Assembly: GCA_905221605.1 (NCBI GenBank)
Contig: CAJNDS010001868.1
Coordinates: forward strand, 362,001-426,000
DNA length: 64,000 nucleotides
DNA from: Symbiodinium natans
Taxonomy: Eukaryota; Sar; Dinophyceae; Suessiales; Symbiodiniaceae
Direction of reading: 5' to 3'
Below are positions 29,931 through 40,332 of this stretch, one piece after another. Under the pieces are notes generated by a model. That model was given only the letters and a program-made list of their open reading frames with translations, was not told the origin of the DNA and searched no databases. Position 1 is the stretch's first letter. Each line of letters begins with the position of its first letter. A program made the position numbers and the translations under genes.

Positions 29931-31004
29931 CTTCGTGCTTGGCGCGTCTGAGGGTTTAGGGTTTAGGGCTTAGGGTTTAGGGTTTAGGGTTGAGGGTTTA
30001 GGGTTTAGGGCTTATGGCTTAGGGTTTAGGGCTTAGAGGTTAGGGTTTAGAGCTTAGGATTTAGGGCTGCCGATTTGGGGGTTGCCGAGAATAGGGGTAC
30101 CTTACTTGCTACTATTTTGGGGGTCTACATCAGGGTCCCCAAGTTATCGTAAACGCCCATTTCAGGGTCTAAGGGCGAGTGGCCTTTCGAGAGGGTTCGT
30201 GGTGCGGGGGTTTGCGGTCTCAGGCTCCAAAAAGAACTTCGCAGCCGTGGGGTTTAGGGGTTTCGTGTTTAGGGGTTACGGTTTAGGGGCTTGGGGTTTA
30301 GGGGGTTTAGGGATTTAGGAGGTGTTGGTCCTCGGAACAACCAAAAACCCTAAAACCTCCCCTCTGCTTCTGAAGACCGGAGTGCTGTGGGAGCTTTGGA
30401 GGTACACGCCGTTTTAGGGCTTCGGATTTGTAGGGGGAGCGTGTGTAAGGGGCATCTGAAATTTTCATAAGGACCATTCCAATTGATTAAAATCTGCCAC
30501 TCCCCTTCAGAATCCCTATAGGGTTAGGGTTGGGGTGGTTTAGGGTTTCGGCTTTAGGGAGTTTAAACACCAAACTCCTAACCCTAAATCCTAAATGCGG
30601 GGTCTACCTTAATATGAGTTTGGTGTTTAGAGTTTTTCGGGCTGGGGGGGGGTTCTGCCTTAGCCCTTTGAGTTTGGGGTTTAGGGTTTAGGGTTTAGAG
30701 TTTAGGGTTTAGGGTTTAGGGTTTAGGGTTTCGAGTTTAGGGTTTAGGGTTTAGGGTTTCGAGTTTAGGGTTTAGGGTTTAGGGTTTCGAGTTTAGGGTT
30801 TAGGACCTTAGAAGCCAGAAGAGCATGACTTCGCGTGTCGCAATGCTCTTCTAGGCTCGCACAAGCGGGCATTTTCCGACATAGGGGTACCCCCATGTGC
30901 ACCCCGAACATCCTTATCAGAGGATCTCCCCCCCCCCCCGGCACCAACCAAGCAAACCCTAAACCCTAAACCCTAAACCCTAAACCACCAGGCCACCAAG
31001 GAGC

Positions 31005-31111
31005 CGCGCTGAAGGTCCACCCTGTGGTGTCCTCCGGCTTGCCATCAAACTCGTCCCCCACGTCCTTGTGGAACGGCTTGTGCGCGGGCGCGACAATCAC
31101 CACGGGGGCAT
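31005..31111 (-). CDS. exon, cadherin-like module N-terminal part (PFHKDVGDEF...WTFSA)
   Basis: Acceptor GCTGGAG|ATGCC (phase 1), GC donor AGCGCG|GCTCCT (phase 0). It encodes APVVIVAPAHKPFHKDVGDE then FDGKPEDTTGWTFSA. Closely parallel to 37517-37632 and to the pair 34064-34103 / 33331-33400. Confidence 0.8.
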
Positions 31112-31599
31112 CTCCAGCAAGGGGAGGAAGGTCTTTTAGGGTTTGGGGTTTTGGGTTTACGGTATAGGGTACAGGGTACTGGGACGTTCAGGGCATGTTC
31201 TGGATAGGAGCACAAGTAAGGCTTCTTGCGCCATTTTAAATGTTACAACCTTGCCAGGCCGTCCCTTGTAAGGCGTCTATGCTCTCCTAAGCAAGATTCC
31301 TTGAGGCTGTAATGTTCATCCAAACTCTTAGGCACCGTTATCCTCACGGCCTCAGTCCCTTTCCCTTTCACACGTTGAGTCTGATGGTGAAGAAACTGGC
31401 TTCGAATTCTGGATCACGAGCCCAAGCCTGTAGACCCAATATGAAGAGCATTTTATCACGGGCACAATTGTATGCATTGTCGTCGTGCCACTGTTCGTGA
31501 AGACATCATACTTCTAATGGTGTGGACAAACAGTGAACATACAACCCTACTCAGAACTGCCCATTAAAACAATAGCAAGAACAATACTACTAATCATGA

Positions 31600-31995
31600 T
31601 CATAGTAATAATTGTAACAATTCTAATAATTGCAAAATTGTAAAACTGTAAAGATTGTAATAATTGTAATAATTGTAAGACTTGTAATAATTGCAATAAT
31701 TGTAATAACCGTAATAATCGTAATAATTGTAATAATTGTAATAATTGTAATAATTGTAATAATTGTAATAATTGTAATAATTGTAATAATTGTAATAATT
31801 GTAATAATTGTAATAATTGTAATAATTGTAATTGTAATAATTGCAATAATCGTAATATTTGTAATAATTGTAATAATTGTAATAACTGTAATAATTGTAG
31901 CAATAAAAATGATGATAATAAGAATAATAATAATAATCATAATAATAATAATAATAACAATAATCGTAATAGTAATAGTAACAATAATGATAATA
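31600..31995. repeat. AT-rich minisatellite (TAATAATTG)n
   Basis: Period-9 AATAATTGT units grading into (AAT)n. Frames across it encode only homopolymeric IV, YN or LQ strings and are not genes. The part from 31112 to 31600 is intron-like without a recognised exon. Confidence 0.95.
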
Positions 31996-32375
31996 ATAAA
32001 ATGCGAATGTGGTGGCTCTCCACAAGGACTGCCTTGCTCAGTGCCCGATAACCTCCTCCCTTTTCACATCAGGCTTCGGGTTTAGGGTGTAGGGTTTAGG
32101 GCTTAGGGCTTCGGGTTTAGGCTTGGCCGGCGTGCTCCCACCTTGATCCTTCTTAGAGGGATCTTTGAACCACCCTTACAACCCTAAACCCTAAACCCAA
32201 AGCCCTAAACTGCTAAGCCTTAGGCTGGGATCCTACGGGCCGTGCAGTGTAGTTCGGGCACCCAGGGGTTGGCGGCAGCATGAGGGTTTCCGACATGAAG
32301 GGCGTACTTCTTGAGTCCTTGTTATAGTTCTGCAAACTCTCTTATAGGTCAAAACCCTAAACCCTGCTCAGGATC

Positions 32376-32458
32376 CTGCCTTCAGATGCATCGGGGGGCT
32401 TGGAAATCACCGTGTAGTGCTGATGCTCGACCTTCCCCTCCGGGCTCTTGGCGGTCAC
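32376..32458 (-). CDS. exon, module C-terminal half (VTAKSPEGKVEHQHYTV)
   Basis: Acceptor GGCCGAG|GTGACC, GA donor GGCAG|GATCC. It encodes VTAKSPEGKVEHQHYTVISK then PPDASEG. Phase 0 join to ...LEDVE of 32929-33033. Confidence 0.78.
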
Positions 32459-32928
32459 CTCGGCCCCAAAAGCCTTAAACCCCTCAAGGCCCAACAGCCC
32501 GAGACCCCGAAAGCCTTAAACCCTAAAGCCCTTGGTTGCTTTTGAGTTCGGCCAGCGGGGTCGACTTTCCTGTTCTCCATATCTGCTACTGTCTGCGCCC
32601 CCACAGGTCGCTCTCAACTACACCCCTAAACCCGAAGAAACGAAAAAGATCTCCAGAACCATACAACCCGAAAACACCTCAACCCCGAGAAATCCTCGCA
32701 AACAAAAACTCGAGAGAACCCTCAAACCCTCCTCAAACCCTCCTCAAACCCCCCAAACCCCCGCAAAAAACCGCCCAAAAACCTCCCAAAACCCCTCAAA
32801 AAAACCTCAAAACCCCCCCAAACCCCCCCCCCAAAAAAAAAAGAACTAAAACCCCAAAAAACTAGAAACTAACAAAAAAATGAATAAATACATAAATAAA
32901 TAAAAGAACCCAACACCCTACAACAGGC

Positions 32929-33033
32929 CTCAACATCCTCCAGCGTGTGCAGGGGAGGCGTTCCCGACAGCTTCTTGCCATCCGGATCGAAGGTCAGCCA
33001 GCCGGGCAGCGCCCCGCCCCCACCGCCCGTGGC
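32929..33033 (-). CDS. exon, module core (GALPGWLTFDPDGKKLSGTPP)
   Basis: Acceptor CCTCAAG|GCCACG, GC donor GTTGAG|GCCTGT, 35 codons, phase 0/0. It encodes GALPGWLTFDPDGKKLSGTP then PLHTLEDVE. The Ala-first start (GCC) after WTFEA matches the other modules. Confidence 0.82.
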
Positions 33034-33330
33034 CTTGAGGGTCTAGGGTTTAGGGTTTAGGGTTTAGGGTTTAAGGTTTAGGGTTTAGGGTTTTGGGAGA
33101 TTTTGGAGGAGATTTTCAGGGGCTTTTGGGAGGTCTAAACTTCAGGGTTCTTTTGGGTCTTTGTTGGGGAAACCCTTTGGAGCTTCAGGAAGATTGCAGG
33201 TTGCGGGGCTTGAGGGTTTAGACTTGTCGCCACCTGGGCCTAAACCCATAAACCTTGGGGTGTTCCTCCTTATACAGTCCTTTTAGGAATTACAGTACCC
33301 CCTACTAACTGCCAGAAACACCAACCGGGC

Positions 33331-33400
33331 CGCTTCGAAGGTCCAATCCGTGGTGTCTTCTGGCCTGCCAGTAAACTCATCCACCACGTCCTTGTGGAAC
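33331..33400 (-). CDS. exon, module N-terminal part (FHKDVVDEF...WTFEA)
   Basis: Acceptor TGTTCAG|GTTCC, GC donor GAAGCG|GCCCGG. It encodes FHKDVVDEFTGRPEDTTDWT then FEA. Phase 2 join to ...ALEP of 34064-34103 and phase 0 join to 32929-33033. Confidence 0.78.
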
Positions 33401-33407
33401 CTGAACA

Positions 33408-33565
33408 GGTTTAGGGTTTAGGGTTTAGGGTTTAGGGTGTAGGGTGTAGGGTTTAGGGTTTAGGGTTTAGGGTTTAGGGTTTAGGGTTTAGGGTGTAGGG
33501 TTTAGGGTTTAGGGTTTAGGGTTTAGGGTTTAGGGTTTAGGGAGTTTAGGGTTTAGGGTACAGGG
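33408..33565. repeat. interstitial telomere-like array (TTTAGGG)n
   Basis: About 20 units with some TGTAGGG, followed by long C tracts at 33578-33591 and 33607-33626. Degenerate CCCTAAA continues over 33780-34035. Confidence 0.95.
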
Positions 33566-34063
33566 TTTCCCTACTACCCCCCCCCCCCCCCACCCCCTTT
33601 ACTACCCCCCCCCCCCCCCCCCCCCCAGGTTCCTTAAGGCATAAGCCTAATTGAGGTTATTTTACGGGGCGAAGCTAGGGGGGGTTGTAAGAAAACCCAT
33701 CAAACCTGAAGAGGGTTGAGTGCTCAGTGTTCAAGGTTGAGGGTTCTACGGCTTTAAGGTTTAGACTATCCCTAGACCCCAGACTATAGAACCTCCCCAA
33801 GACCCCCCACCCTAAACCCCCCTAAATCCCGAAACCCTAAACCCCAAACCCCTAAACCCCAAACTCCTAAACCCTAAACCCTAAACCCTAAACCCTGAAC
33901 CCCAAACTCCTAAACTCCAAACTCCTGAACCCTAAACCCTCAAACCCTAAACCCCAAAACTCTAAACCCTAAACCCCAAAACCCTAAACCCTAAACCCTC
34001 AACCCTAAACCCTAAACCCTAAACCCTCAACCCAACATGGGTAGGTATTCGAAGCCAAGGCGC

Positions 34064-34103
34064 GGCTCGAGCGCCGGCGTCTCGATGACCAGGGGAGTCT
34101 CCC
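34064..34103 (-). CDS. 40-nt exon (GETPLVIETPALEP)
   Basis: Acceptor ATTCGAG|GGGAG (phase 1), GC donor GAGCC|GCGCC (phase 2). The joined ETPALEP-FHKDVVDEF mirrors the unsplit APAHKPFHKDVGDEF of 31005-31111, so this module gained an extra intron or the others lost one. Confidence 0.65.
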
Positions 34104-34219
34104 CTCGAATGCCCGCGCAACACTTGGAAGGTTCGGAGGGATTAGGGTTTAGGGTTTAGGGTTTAGGGTTTAGGGTTTAGGGTTTAGGGCTTTGGGAATT
34201 GGGGTTTAGTTAGAACATA

Positions 34220-34399
34220 CCTTGCCCAGTTTGGCTAATAATACCACCAGTCAACCCATTAGGCGATTATTCCTATACTCCCCCCTACACTCCACCCAAT
34301 ATATCACTGCTACTTCCCCATTGTCAATACAAGAAAAGGAATAACCAATTACCCCATCTATATTCTCTAAGGTGGTATTATTACCCAAACTGGGCAAGG
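34220..34399. mobile_element. MITE-like element with 29-bp terminal inverted repeats
   Basis: Left end starts CCTTGCCCAGTTTGG and continues through AATAATACCACC (34220-34248). The right end (34371-34399) is its reverse complement with one mismatch. 180 bp in total, AT-rich, non-coding, in an intron. Confidence 0.85.
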
Positions 34400-34455
34400 G
34401 GTTCCTTGTAGAATTTGGGTTGGGTTTAGGGTTCAGGGTTTAGGGTTTGGGGCTC

Positions 34456-34534
34456 CTGCCTGAGCCTTTGGGACCACCGTAGCCGCCCACGCCGTAGCTG
34501 CTCGGGGTCTCGTCGGCGCTGTCGTCGTGTTTAT
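34456..34534 (-). CDS. exon, Gly/Tyr-rich linker, copy 2
   Basis: Acceptor CCCTCAG|ATAAAC, GA donor GGCAG|GAGCC. It encodes KHDDSADETPSSYGVGGYGG then PKGSG. It starts in phase 1 with an acidic stretch like 34775-34849. Confidence 0.55.
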
Positions 34535-34774
34535 CTGAGGGTTTTGGATTTTAGAGTTTTGGATTTTAGGGGTTCAGTAGGGGTTTTAGGGGTTGAGGGT
34601 TTAGGGTTTGGGTTTGGGGTTTAGGGTTTAGGGCCTGGGGTTTAGGGTTTGGGGTTTAAGGTTTAGGGTTCAGGTTTCTACGCAATTCTACGCAGAGGGC
34701 TTTGGGTTTTTGGGCTTTGGTAAATGGCACAATATTCGGATCCCTTATGAAAAGACGCGCCAACAGAAACTTAA

Positions 34775-34849
34775 ACTTGGAAGAACCCCTCCCACCTCCG
34801 TAGCCGTCCGTGAAGGAGCCATAATATTGCGCCGGGTCGTCGACGTTGT
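34775..34849 (-). CDS. exon, Gly/Tyr-rich linker, copy 1
   Basis: Acceptor GGTGCAG|ACAAC. It encodes NVDDPAQYYGSFTDGYGGGR then GSSK. The same layout as 34456-34534 suggests exon duplication. The donor is not resolved. Confidence 0.5.
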
Positions 34850-35398
34850 CTGCACCTTTGGGGGGGTGGGGCTTGGGGTTTGGGGTTTGGGGTTTAGGGT
34901 TTCGGCTTCTGGGGAGCTTCTCGGGGTAAACCCTGAACCCTAAACCCGTCAACCCAAAACTCCCCAAAACCCCTCGACTTGGTCGTAATGATTTAGGGTT
35001 AGGGTCGAGGGTTCAGGGATCCAACAAAAAAACTCTGGCGTCGTGCTTAACTTAAGGGCTTTGGGTAGTCTGGGGTGGATTTTGGGACAGGGCCTAGGTT
35101 TCGGGTCTAGGGTTTAGGGTTAAGGGTTCAGGGCTTAGAGCTTAGGGTTTAGGGCGGGGCGGGGTCTGGAACCTTTAGGTTTCAGACAGCGGGGATGGGG
35201 GGGTTCAGGGTGCCAGCACTTCAGGCTGGAGCCTTCTGCGACATGAGGCTGAGGCTACAAGTCGTGCAGCTGCACTTAGAACTAGCCTTCATGCTCAACC
35301 CTAAGCACGAAAAAAAAACATCTTGGATCTCAACCCCCCCCCTCCCCCCCCCCCACTTCCACCTACCCATGAACCCATGCACCGGATATGTGCAGGGC

Positions 35399-35437
35399 CT
35401 CTGACTTGAACCACGGCACCCCGAACTCCACGAAGCT
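35399..35437 (-). CDS. 39-nt candidate exon (SFVEFGVPWFKSE)
   Basis: Acceptor TACTTCAG|AGC, GC donor TCAGAG|GCCCTG, 13 codons in phase 0/0. No family recognised. Neighbouring 35450-36470 holds CCCTAAA/TTTAGGG arrays (35700-35755, 35865-35990, 36555+) and two weaker exon candidates near 35764-35782 and 36010-36066. Confidence 0.4.
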
Positions 35438-36478
35438 CTGAAGTACCGATGTTAGAAGGGTTCGGAAACCCTAAAGCCTAAAACCTCAACCCTCAACAAT
35501 TGATCGTTTAGAGTATAGAGTTCAGGGTTCAGGGGGCTTAAGGTCTCTGGAGCCTGAGCCACCCTGAAATCCCACAGAAACCCCCAATAAGCCCTGAGCC
35601 CGAAACCCTAAGCCACAATCCTACACTGCCAAGCTCTATCCCCTTCCCCCCCTACCTCCCAAGAGCTACACCCCAAACCCTGCCAAACTTAACCTCCAAA
35701 CACCCTAAACCCTAAACCCTAAACCCTAAACCCTAAACCCTAAACCCTAAACCCAGCTCTTGCCTGGCGGGCCCGAGCCCACCTGCCAAAGCTTTTTTGG
35801 GAAACGGGGTTTGGGCACTTGGACTCTGGGGTTCGGGGCTCAGAGGTTCGAGTTCCGGGCTTAGGGTTTAGGGTTTAGGGTTTAGGGTTTAGGGTTTAGG
35901 GTTTAGGGTTTAGGGTTTAGGGTTTAGGGTTTAGGGTTTAGGGTTTAGGGCTTCGGGTTTAGGGCTTAGGGTTTAGGGCTGAGGGTTTAGGGTCTATTGA
36001 AATGCTTTGGGGCGCCAGCGGGCCAGTGTCATGCTGGGCATGCGCTTCTTGAGTGCTTCGTGCGTCCTTCCGGTTTAGGGTTTAGGGTTTCGGGTTTGGG
36101 GTTTAGGGTTTAGGATTGAGGCATGACTCCGTGAAGCAGGCGTAGGGTTGAGTGTTTAGGGCTCGGGCTTAGGGTTGAGTAGCGCTATTAAATTTTATGG
36201 CTTGGGCTGAAAACCCCTGCAAGCCCCAAGGCGCCCTAAACCATAGAACCTTAGAACGCTGCCCTTGCTGCTCCGAAACCTTAGCACCCCACCCCAGGGC
36301 TCCTGAACCCTAGTTCTAAACCCCCACACCCTAAACCCTAAACCCTAAACCCCAAACCCTACATCCTAAACCGTAAAAACCAAACCGTAAACCCTATACC
36401 CTAAACCCTAAACGCTAAACCCTAAACCCCGAAACCCTAAACCCTGAACAACCCTGAACCCTGAACCCGGCCGCCCAC

Positions 36479-36547
36479 CTCTCGCTCCGGCCGGATCTTG
36501 TAGATCTGCTTCACGGTGCGCCCCGTTGAGTCGTCGGTGGCCTTCAC
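36479..36547 (-). CDS. exon, module C-terminal half (VKATDDSTGRTVKQIYKI)
   Basis: Acceptor GAGAGAG|GTGAAG, donor CGAGAG|GTGGGC, 23 codons in phase 0/0. It encodes VKATDDSTGRTVKQIYKIRP then ERE. C-rich telomere-like array on the acceptor side, G-rich on the donor side. Confidence 0.78.
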
Positions 36548-36569
36548 CTCTCTCCCAAGAAGTGCCGCT

Positions 36570-36720
36570 AGGGTTTAGGGTTTAGGGTTTAGGGTTTAGG
36601 GTTTAGGGTTTAGGGTTTAGGGTTTAGGGTTTAGGGCTTAGGGTTTAGGGTTTAGGGTTTAGGGTTTAGGGTTTAGAGTTAGGATTTAGGGTTTGGGGTT
36701 TGGGGTTTAGGGTTTAGGGC
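36570..36720. repeat. interstitial telomere-like array (TTTAGGG)n
   Basis: About 20 units adjoining the acceptor of the exon at 36479-36547. Confidence 0.95.
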
Positions 36721-37242
36721 TCAAGGCTTAGGGGTTTGGAGTGTTAAGGTCTTGGACCTAGGCGTTTTCGGGACGGCTTCTCAGGGTGGTACGTGGCATC
36801 TCAGCAGGAAGCTTTACCGAAACCTCAAGATCGAATCGAAACACGCTGCCGTGCTCTGTCGATGTTGTCATGAATGGCCCCCCTAAACCCTAAACCCTAA
36901 CCCGAAGCCCGAAACCCCAAAGCCCAAACCTAAACCCTAATGAACTTCACCTACTGCAACAAGTAGGATTTAAGGATGGCTACTGTTTACTTCCAAGCCA
37001 CGGCTTCTGGCGCATTGTTTGTGGCTCTTGGCGGTCCATGGGTAGATACACTGTACGTCAGTGTAAAAGCTACAAGATGCTACAATGACATCTGCCCTAC
37101 TTATGATCCTACTCCTTGGCCCTAAACCCGACACCCCAACCCTAAAGGCCGTGAACCCGTGAGGGCTTAGGGTTCTAGGGTTTTCCGGGAGGTTCATTGG
37201 GTTTAGGGGTTTCCCCCTAAAAAGCTCAGGCCGAGCCCCCAC

Positions 37243-37344
37243 CTGGACGTCTGCGATGGTCTTGCCCGGCCGCGTCCCTTGCAGCGAGTGCGTGTCGGGA
37301 TCGTAGCGGACCCACGGCGGGAGATCGGTGCCGTCAGGCTTGGC
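37243..37344 (-). CDS. exon, module core (DGTDLPPWVRYDPDTHSLQGT)
   Basis: Acceptor GCCAAG|GCC, GT donor GTCCAG|GTGGGG, 34 codons, phase 0/0. It encodes AKPDGTDLPPWVRYDPDTHS then LQGTRPGKTIADVQ. GTR replaces the usual GTP. Confidence 0.78.
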
Positions 37345-37516
37345 CTTGGCTCATGGGATCTCCCGGGCGGGTGGTTGCTTCGGGGGGGGGGGGGGGATTT
37401 AAAGGCTCTTCTTGGAGGGGAGTCTTCAAGCCTAAGGTACCACAAGCCCTGAAAGAGGAAGAGCAGTCTCCAGTTCCCCCCTGGAAAGCCTCCGCTCTGC
37501 TCTATAGCCTGGCGTC

Positions 37517-37632
37517 TGCAGTGAAGGTCCATCCTTTCGGGTCTGTTGTCTTGGTCTTATCGGCAAACTCGTCGATCACGTCCTCCTGGAACGCTGTGTC
37601 GGGGGGCACGTTGATGGTCACGTGGGCCTCTC
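37517..37632 (-). CDS. exon, module N-terminal part (AFQEDVIDEF...WTFTA)
   Basis: Acceptor GCTTCAG|GAGAG (phase 1), GA donor ACTGCA|GACGCC (phase 0). It encodes EAHVTINVPPDTAFQEDVID then EFADKTKTTDPKGWTFTA. First of the three best-preserved cadherin-like modules (37.6, 34.1 and 31.1 kb). Confidence 0.75.
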
Positions 37633-38098
37633 CTGAAGCGATCGAGGTGGGCGAAAGATGATGCCTTACAGACCCCAAACTGACCCACATACAGTGCAGG
37701 ACCACTTCGAACTCTTTCATTCTCCAATACTTCAAGAGCATCGCCAAGCTGTTTGTTTGCACGAGATCACCAGATTGCTGATACTGGCTGTATTGATCAT
37801 TTGCGCTGTGGCCGGGCGGTGGCTGGTTTAAGAGCAACACCCAAAGTTTGGCATTGTCCGATTTAACACATTGCGCTCTCGCCTGGGTTCCCTGTGGCTT
37901 CTGCGGCCCAACTGCCCCCGCCCGCCTCGATCCCGTACGTGTTTCGAGTTCTGAACCGCCCCATGTCAAGCAGACATGGCCAGGACGTACGTTCTTGCAT
38001 TCGGACTGTAAACCGAACCCTGAAACCCTGCAATCCGGGAAACCCTGACACTCTAATCCCTAGACCCAGAAACCCCAAAACACCCAAAGAAAACAAGA

Positions 38099-38404
38099 GC
38101 GCAACAGAGAGAGGGAGAGAGGGAGAGATAGAGAGAGAGACAGACAGAGAGAAAGAGAAAAACAGAGAGAGAAAGAGCGAAAGAGATAAAAAGAGAAAAA
38201 AGAGAAAAAAGAGAGAAACAGAGAGAAGGAGAGAAGGAGAGCAGGAGAGAAGGAGAGAAGGAGACAAGGTGAGAAGGAGAGAAGGAGAGAAAGAGAGAGA
38301 AAGAGAGAGAAAGAGAGAGAAACAAGAGAGAAAGAGAGAGAAAGAGAGAGGAAGAGAGAGAAAGAGAGACAAAGAGAGAGAAAGAGAGAGAAAGAGAGAG
38401 CAAG

Positions 38405-38435
<31 letters not shown>

Positions 38436-38455
38436 GACAGAGAGAGAGAGAGAGA
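38099..38455. repeat. 356-bp purine tract (GAGAAA/AGAGGA)n
   Basis: Almost pure purine on the plus strand (G/A with few C/T), so pyrimidine in the sense strand of the surrounding gene. Six-frame ORFs here encode only LSLS or REKE strings and are rejected. Confidence 0.95.
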
Positions 38456-38719
38456 CCGTCTCCTGAGCAGCCCAGGCCGTGGTGTGCACAGCACCAGTCC
38501 TCCCGCGCACCCTCATTAGGCCCCAGAACCTGGGGGCTAGTCAAACCCTTAACCACACGTGGGACGTCAAGGAACAGGGTTTATGGTCGCAAGCCGCAAG
38601 GCGTACCTCTTCAAGCCCGGCTTCTAGTTGGGGTTAGGGGCTTCGGGGCGTCAGGGTTATGACCCTCACGAGGTAAAAGACAAAGGCAGACCATCTCTTG
38701 GTCCATCACCCCTTGCCCA

Positions 38720-38870
38720 TATCTTGAGTTAGGGTTCAGGGGTTTAGGGGTTTAGGGGTTTAGGGGTTTTGGGGTTTAGGGGTTTAGGGTTTAGGGGTCT
38801 AGGGGTCTAGGGGTTTAGGGGTTTAGGGGTTTAGGGATTTTAGGGGTTTAGGGTTTAGGATTTAGGGTTT
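38720..38870. repeat. variant telomere-like array (TTTAGGGG)n
   Basis: Octamer GGGGTTTA units with GGGGTCTA variants. A weak exon candidate (STNSAEPCHVHRVRV) lies just to the right at about 38882-38935. Confidence 0.9.
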
Positions 38871-39111
38871 AGGGATCATGAACTCGGACTCGGTGCACAT
38901 GACATGGCTCTGCGGAGTTTGTGCTCTGGAAGGGCTTAAGGTTTGGGGGATTAGGGTTTAGGGTTTAGGGTTTAGGGCTTGGGATAAGGGTGGGTATGCC
39001 TGCACTGCAAGACACTTGATTCCAACCCTCCACGACCCAAACTTCTCCAAATCACCCTAAACCCTAAACCCTAAACCCGAAACCCTAAACCCTAAACCCT
39101 AAACCCCCCAG

Positions 39112-39188
39112 GGCTCCCTCTGCTCCGAGCTCCAGGAGATGAAGTCTTGCAGGTCTTGCAGGCAGTTGTAGCGACCCGGCCCTTGATC
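39112..39188 (-). CDS. exon, RYNCLQDLQDFISWSS
   Basis: Acceptor AGCTGAG|GATC; open for about 25 codons: DQGPGRYNCLQDLQDFISWS then SEQREP. It is followed at once by GGGTTTAGGG in the sense strand. No domain recognised; the single Cys may pair with the CGSSLDC exons nearby. Confidence 0.5.
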
Positions 39189-39214
39189 CTCAGCTTCAAA
39201 GCCAGGAGAAACCC

Positions 39215-39495
39215 ACATTCAGGGTTTAGGGTTTAGGGTTTGGGGTTTGGGTTTAGGGTTTAGGGTTTAGGGTTTAGGGTTTAGGGTTTAGGGTTTAGGG
39301 TTTAGGGTTTAGGGTTTAGGGTTTAGGTTTAGGTTTAGGGTTTTAGGGTTTAGGGTTAAAGGGTTTAGGTGTTAGGGTTAGGGTTTAGGGTTTAGGGTTT
39401 AGGGTTTAGGGTTTAGGGTTTAGGGTTTAGGGTTTAGGGTTTAGGGTTTAGGGTTTAGGGTTTAGGGTTTAGGGTTTAGGGTTTAGGGTTTAGGG
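39215..39495. repeat. long interstitial telomere-like array (TTTAGGG)n
   Basis: About 38 units, nearly pure, on the acceptor side of the exon at 39112-39188. Confidence 0.97.
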
Positions 39496-39734
39496 CAACT
39501 AGACCCAGGAGTAATCTAGGAAAAAACAAAGTGCCAAATTTGGGTTGAAAGAGGCTTAGAAGGAAACCTAAAGCGGGACGATAGGGCTTCTGGCGGCTTA
39601 GGCGGGACTTTTAAGGGAGGGTGTAGGGCTCTTCGTGGGCCCCTGAACCCTAAACCCCAAACCCTAAACCCCAAACCCTAAACCCTAAACCCTAAACCCT
39701 AAACCCTAGACCCAAAGAGCAATCAAGGGTCTTC

Positions 39735-39833
39735 CTGCTTCGCCCTCTTCTCCGCGGCCCGCTGGATGTCGGCCAGCGTGCCGTGCGCGCAGTCCAGCGA
39801 CGAGCCGCAGTCGCTGGCAGCAAGGGCTTTTGC
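39735..39833 (-). CDS. exon, CGSSLDCA helix module, copy 2
   Basis: Acceptor AACCCAG|GCAAAA, GA donor AAGCAG|GAAGAC, 33 codons. It encodes AKALAASDCGSSLDCAHGTL then ADIQRAAEKRAKQ. It closely matches 40571-40692, so this is a tandem exon duplication. Confidence 0.68.
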
Positions 39834-39959
39834 CTGGGTTTAGGGTTTAGGGTTTAGGGTTTAGGGTTTAGGGGTGTAGGGGTTTAGGGGTTTAGGGGTT
39901 TAGGGTTCAGGGTTTAGGGTTTCGGGGTTTGGGGTTCAGGGTTTAGGGTTTAGGGTCTA

Positions 39960-40150
39960 GGGTTTACTGTTTAGGGTCTAAGGTCTAGGGTCTAGGGTCT
40001 GGGGTCTAGGGTCTAGGGTCTAGGGTCTGGGGTCTAGGGTCTAGGGTCTAGGGTCTAGGGTTTGGCATTGAGTGCTGCACCCTAAACCCTAAACCCTAAA
40101 CCCTAAACCCTAAACCCTAAACCCTAAACCCTAAACCCTAAACCCTAAAC
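39960..40150. repeat. variant arrays (GGGTCTA)n then (CCCTAAA)n
   Basis: GGGTCTA units from about 39950 to 40065, then CCCTAAA units from 40079 to 40150. The strand switches between the two, separated by about 12 unique bases. Confidence 0.93.
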
Positions 40151-40161
40151 CTTTAGGCTCC

Positions 40162-40187
40162 GGGGGGGGGGGGGGGGGGGGGGGGGG
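40162..40187. repeat. G26 homopolymer
   Basis: Twenty-six consecutive G after the CCCTAAA array. Confidence 0.95.
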
Positions 40188-40332
40188 CTGCTAAGGTTTC
40201 GTCAAAAAAGGGAGAGGAATTGAGAAGCTGGAAGCTGATGCTCGGCCTAAGTGCCAGCTACTTTGTTCAGCGCAATGACCCTGAACCCGAAACTCGAAAC
40301 CCTAAACCCTAAACCCAAAACCCTAAACCCGA

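Noticed and set aside
29640-30155. GGGTTTACGA / TCGTAAACGCCC segments as a defined element
   Set aside because: Related phrases recur (also near 14780 and 18580), but I could not fix convincing terminal repeats or boundaries.
31547-32085. ORFs of Ile/Val, Tyr/Asn or Leu/Gln repeats
   Set aside because: They arise purely from the period-9 AT-rich minisatellite.
37894-38556. Ser/Leu- and Arg/Glu-rich ORFs
   Set aside because: They are by-products of the purine tract, with no homology-like text outside it.
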